In this document: one piece after another, positions 62,050 through 64,000 of the stretch | Position numbering within the stretch: position 1 is the stretch's first letter | Layout: each line of letters begins with the position of its first letter | From: Sphaerisporangium sp. | Lineage (GTDB): Bacteria > Actinomycetota > Actinomycetes > Streptosporangiales > Streptosporangiaceae | Direction of reading: 5' to 3' | Length of the DNA: 64,000 nt | Assembly: GCA_025964675.1 (NCBI GenBank) | Contig: JAOPYI010000122.1 | Coordinates: 1 to 64,000 of the forward strand | Translations under genes and position numbers: made by a program | The notes under the pieces: generated by a model | Told to the model about the DNA's origin: nothing | The model's database searches: none | What the model saw: only the letters and a program-made list of their open reading frames with translations

Positions 62050-62112
62050 TTACGTGCGGGAGCCGTAGATGGGGGTCCTGGCTCCCGTGGTCATGGCCCG
62101 GGTCTCCTGCTT
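62050..62112 (-). pseudogene. Duplicated C-terminal fragment of a VanX-type dipeptidase
   Basis: The reverse strand here encodes RAMTTGARTPIYGSRT then TAA, closely matching the last residues of the intact dipeptidase next door (WAMTTGSKTALYGPRT). Only about 17 codons survive, directly after the intact stop codon. This is a remnant of a tandem copy or a local duplication of the gene end. Confidence 0.6.
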
Positions 62113-62120
62113 CCTGAAAG

Positions 62121-62786
62121 TCAGGACAGGGTTCGGGGGCCGTAGAGGGCGGTTTTGGAGCCGGTGGTCATGGCCCAGTAGCGGTCGCCGTAGGACCAGT
62201 GCCACCACTCGGTGGGGTAGTTGACGAGACCCGCGCCCTCCAGGGCGGCGCAGAGGATCTTACGGTGCTCGCGCGCGCCTTCGGAGATGTTCGGCGCGGC
62301 GGTGTAGCAGGCGCCGTCGCTCTCCTCGGGGTTGGCGTTGACCTGGGTTCCCATGTCCAGCTCGACGCCGTCGTCGGTGGCGAGGGTCAGGTCGACCGCC
62401 GCGCCCGCCGTGTGGGGCGCGACCTCGAGGGGTGAGACGTACCGGCTGGCCGCCGCATGCAGCTCTTCGGGCGACATTCCCGGAAATGTCGCCCGAAGCT
62501 CGTCTTTGTACTCCTCGAAGTACTGCCGCTGCAAGGCGGGGGGCCGGTACCCCTCGATCACGAGCAGGCGGTAGCCGTAAGGAAGCTGCCGCTGCGCGTC
62601 CTCCAGCCGGGCGAGGAGGCCCTCACGCAGGTGGGCGTAGGCACCCGCCGGGTCCGCCAGCCTGCCGTCGACGGCCAGGGCGCTCCGCACATCGGCCAGC
62701 GCCTCCCCGCTCTCGTCAACGGGAATCGAGGTCACGCGAGGGTCAGAGATCAGCACGATATTATGCACGGGAAACAAGTCTCGCAT
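62121..62786 (-). CDS. D-alanyl-D-alanine dipeptidase (VanX/DdpX family)
   Basis: Zinc peptidase of family M15D, 221 aa, that hydrolyses D-Ala-D-Ala. Arg81 in EGYRPP, HTAGAAVD (His125, Asp132) and EWWH (Glu193, His196) are the expected catalytic and zinc ligands. No signal sequence, so it is cytoplasmic. It lacks the vanH-vanA neighbours of glycopeptide resistance, so a housekeeping or recycling role is more likely; a role in resistance cannot be excluded. ATG 62786 is preferred to GTG 62852, which lies inside the ROK gene. Confidence 0.88.
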   Translation of the reverse strand: MRDLFPVHNIVLISDPRVTSIPVDESGEALADVRSALAVDGRLADPAGAYAHLREGLLARLEDAQRQLPYGYRLLVIEGYRPPALQRQYFEEYKDELRATFPGMSPEELHAAASRYVSPLEVAPHTAGAAVDLTLATDDGVELDMGTQVNANPEESDGACYTAAPNISEGAREHRKILCAALEGAGLVNYPTEWWHWSYGDRYWAMTTGSKTALYGPRTLS

Positions 62787-62817
62787 AAACGCAGGCCCAG
62801 GCGATCCCCATGAAAGA

Positions 62818-63987
62818 TCAGGCGTCCACCGTGCTGGAGAAGACCTCCTCACGCGCCTGATCCAGGGCGGCGGTCACGGCTCCGCGCAGCACAGGGTTCC
62901 CCTCCACCCTCGTCACGGTGACCTTGGGGCGGCTCGGGCAGATGCGGGCCACCGCCTCCTCGACCCTGGCCGCGAGCGCGGCACCCCCGGCCCGGCCCAC
63001 GTCGCCGCTGAGCACGACCAGCCCGGGGTCCAGCACGACCGTCACCGCCGCCACTCCGATGGCCAGCCGCGCCGCGAGTTCGTCGAGGAAGCCGTCGAGC
63101 CCCGCCTCGACGGCCGTACGGACGACGTCGGCGGCCGGGCCCGGCGTGATGCCGTGTGCGGCGGCGAGACCGGTGATCGCCGCGTTGCCGACCAGGCGCT
63201 GGAAGGACCCCGACTGCGGCTCCGTGACGTCGATGGGCAGCGGCTCGCCGGGCACCGGCAGCCATCCGATCTCGCCCGCTCCTCCCGTGAACCCCCGGTG
63301 CAGGCGGGAGCCGAGCATGACGCCGAGCCCCTGCCCGACCCCGGACCACACCATGACGAAGTCGTCGACCCCGCGCGCGGCCCCGTACGAGTGCTCGGCC
63401 AGCGCCGCCAGGTTCACATCGTTCTCGATCATCACCGAGGAGCCGATCGTGGCGCGGAGGTCGGCGAGGACTCCCGCGTGCCAGGACGGCAGGTCGAAGG
63501 AGAAGCGGACGTCCCCGGTGCGGGGGTCGACCACGCCGCGCGTCCCGATGACGAGCGCGCGCAGACGGGAGAGGCTCACGCTGGCCGAGTCACACACCCG
63601 CCGTACGGCGCTGTGCACGGTCTTCACCGGCTCTCCCGTCTCGCCGGGGTCCACGGTCACCTCGGCGATGATCTTCCCGGTGATGTCCGCCACGCCCGCG
63701 GTGACGCTGTCGGGCAGGACCTCGAGCCCCGCGACGTAGGCGCTGGAGGGCACCACGGTGTACAGCGCGGCGTTGGGCCCTCGGCCTCCCGGGCGCTCCC
63801 CCGAGACGGCCACGAGGCCGCGCTCCTCCAGGCGGGACAGGAGTTGCCCGGAGGTGACCTTGGACAGCCCCGTGTGCTCCCCCAGCTCGGCCCTGGTCAG
63901 CGGCCCTATGGAGAGCAGGAGTTCCAGCGCCGAGCGGTCGTTGAGCTGACGTAGCAACCGCGGTGTCCCGGGATGTCGTCTTGGCAT
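62818..63987 (-). CDS. ROK-family transcriptional regulator
   Basis: NagC/XylR-type regulator of 389 aa: an N-terminal winged helix-turn-helix (TRAELGEHTGLSKVTSGQLL) joined to a ROK sugar-kinase-fold domain (VIGTRGVVDPRTG, IENDVNLAALAEHSYGAARG, GFTGGAGEIGWLPV). The zinc-binding CxCG motif of many ROK proteins is missing (TEPQSGSFQRL in its place), so it is probably a regulator and not a sugar kinase. The effector, expected to be a sugar, is unknown. It lies 31 bases upstream of the dipeptidase gene on the same strand. Confidence 0.9.
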   Translation of the reverse strand: MPRRHPGTPRLLRQLNDRSALELLLSIGPLTRAELGEHTGLSKVTSGQLLSRLEERGLVAVSGERPGGRGPNAALYTVVPSSAYVAGLEVLPDSVTAGVADITGKIIAEVTVDPGETGEPVKTVHSAVRRVCDSASVSLSRLRALVIGTRGVVDPRTGDVRFSFDLPSWHAGVLADLRATIGSSVMIENDVNLAALAEHSYGAARGVDDFVMVWSGVGQGLGVMLGSRLHRGFTGGAGEIGWLPVPGEPLPIDVTEPQSGSFQRLVGNAAITGLAAAHGITPGPAADVVRTAVEAGLDGFLDELAARLAIGVAAVTVVLDPGLVVLSGDVGRAGGAALAARVEEAVARICPSRPKVTVTRVEGNPVLRGAVTAALDQAREEVFSSTVDA

Positions 63988-64000
63988 GGGATCGGGCCCC

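Noticed and set aside
62121-63987. Glycopeptide-resistance cluster
   Set aside because: Only a VanX-like gene is present; vanH, vanA and a vanRS pair are missing from the neighbourhood.

Overview
The window is about 64 kb of high-GC DNA with actinobacterial signatures: GTG and TTG starts, four-base start/stop overlaps, TAnnnT -10 elements, leaderless genes, an F420-dependent oxidoreductase, RNase Y beside recX-recA, and a gluABCD uptake system. Gene content and order fit a filamentous actinomycete, probably Streptosporangiales. That placement is inference, because no rRNA lies in the window. I found no tRNA, CRISPR array, integrase or intact insertion sequence.

Layout. (1) 1-16.1 kb: a conserved block of lepA (cut by the left edge), rpsT, holA, comEC-comEA and degV. 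A four-gene FtsX/MacB-type ABC exporter sits between rpsT and holA, and a 49-aa zinc-ribbon protein between holA and comEC. (2) 16.1-19.5 kb: hutI, preceded by a small upstream ORF; a gene-poor stretch; and hflX. (3) 19.7-37.4 kb: an accessory block between hflX and dapF. It holds a DUF4097 lipoprotein, the aceB-glcD-glcE-glcF-iclR operon, a two-domain VOC protein, a secreted RCC1-repeat protein, a two-component system with a PepSY protein, an HNH-nuclease lipoprotein, a cupin, an SDR dehydrogenase and a 772-aa protein of unknown function. (4) 37.4-57 kb: a second conserved block of dapF-miaA-ogt-LigB-like, a CAP-domain surface protein, miaB, gluABCD with an extra binding protein, an S9 peptidase, an F420 oxidoreductase, rny, recX-recA and DUF3046. 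(5) 57-64 kb: a VOC protein, the large helicase lhr, a VanX-type dipeptidase with a duplicated tail, and a ROK regulator.

How the genes work together. The most complete unit is aceB-glcDEF-iclR. GlcDEF oxidises glycolate to glyoxylate, malate synthase A condenses glyoxylate with acetyl-CoA to malate, and the IclR protein probably controls the operon through two sites 21 bp apart over the start of transcription. The DNA-damage genes share regulatory logic: recA has a perfect SOS box and a second promoter of the PafBC (RecA-NDp) type, and the same motif lies exactly where a leaderless lhr transcript would begin. The glutamate transporter shows layered expression control: a leaderless gluA, a 13-bp intercistronic hairpin after gluB, and a 25-codon relay ORF joining gluC to gluD.

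I did not find a clearly new multi-gene defence or biosynthetic system. The best candidates for a second look are the twin-operator glycolate operon, the shared recA/lhr damage promoters, the glu relay ORF, the hutI upstream ORF, the duplicated VanX tail and the coupled tail after the RCC1 gene.
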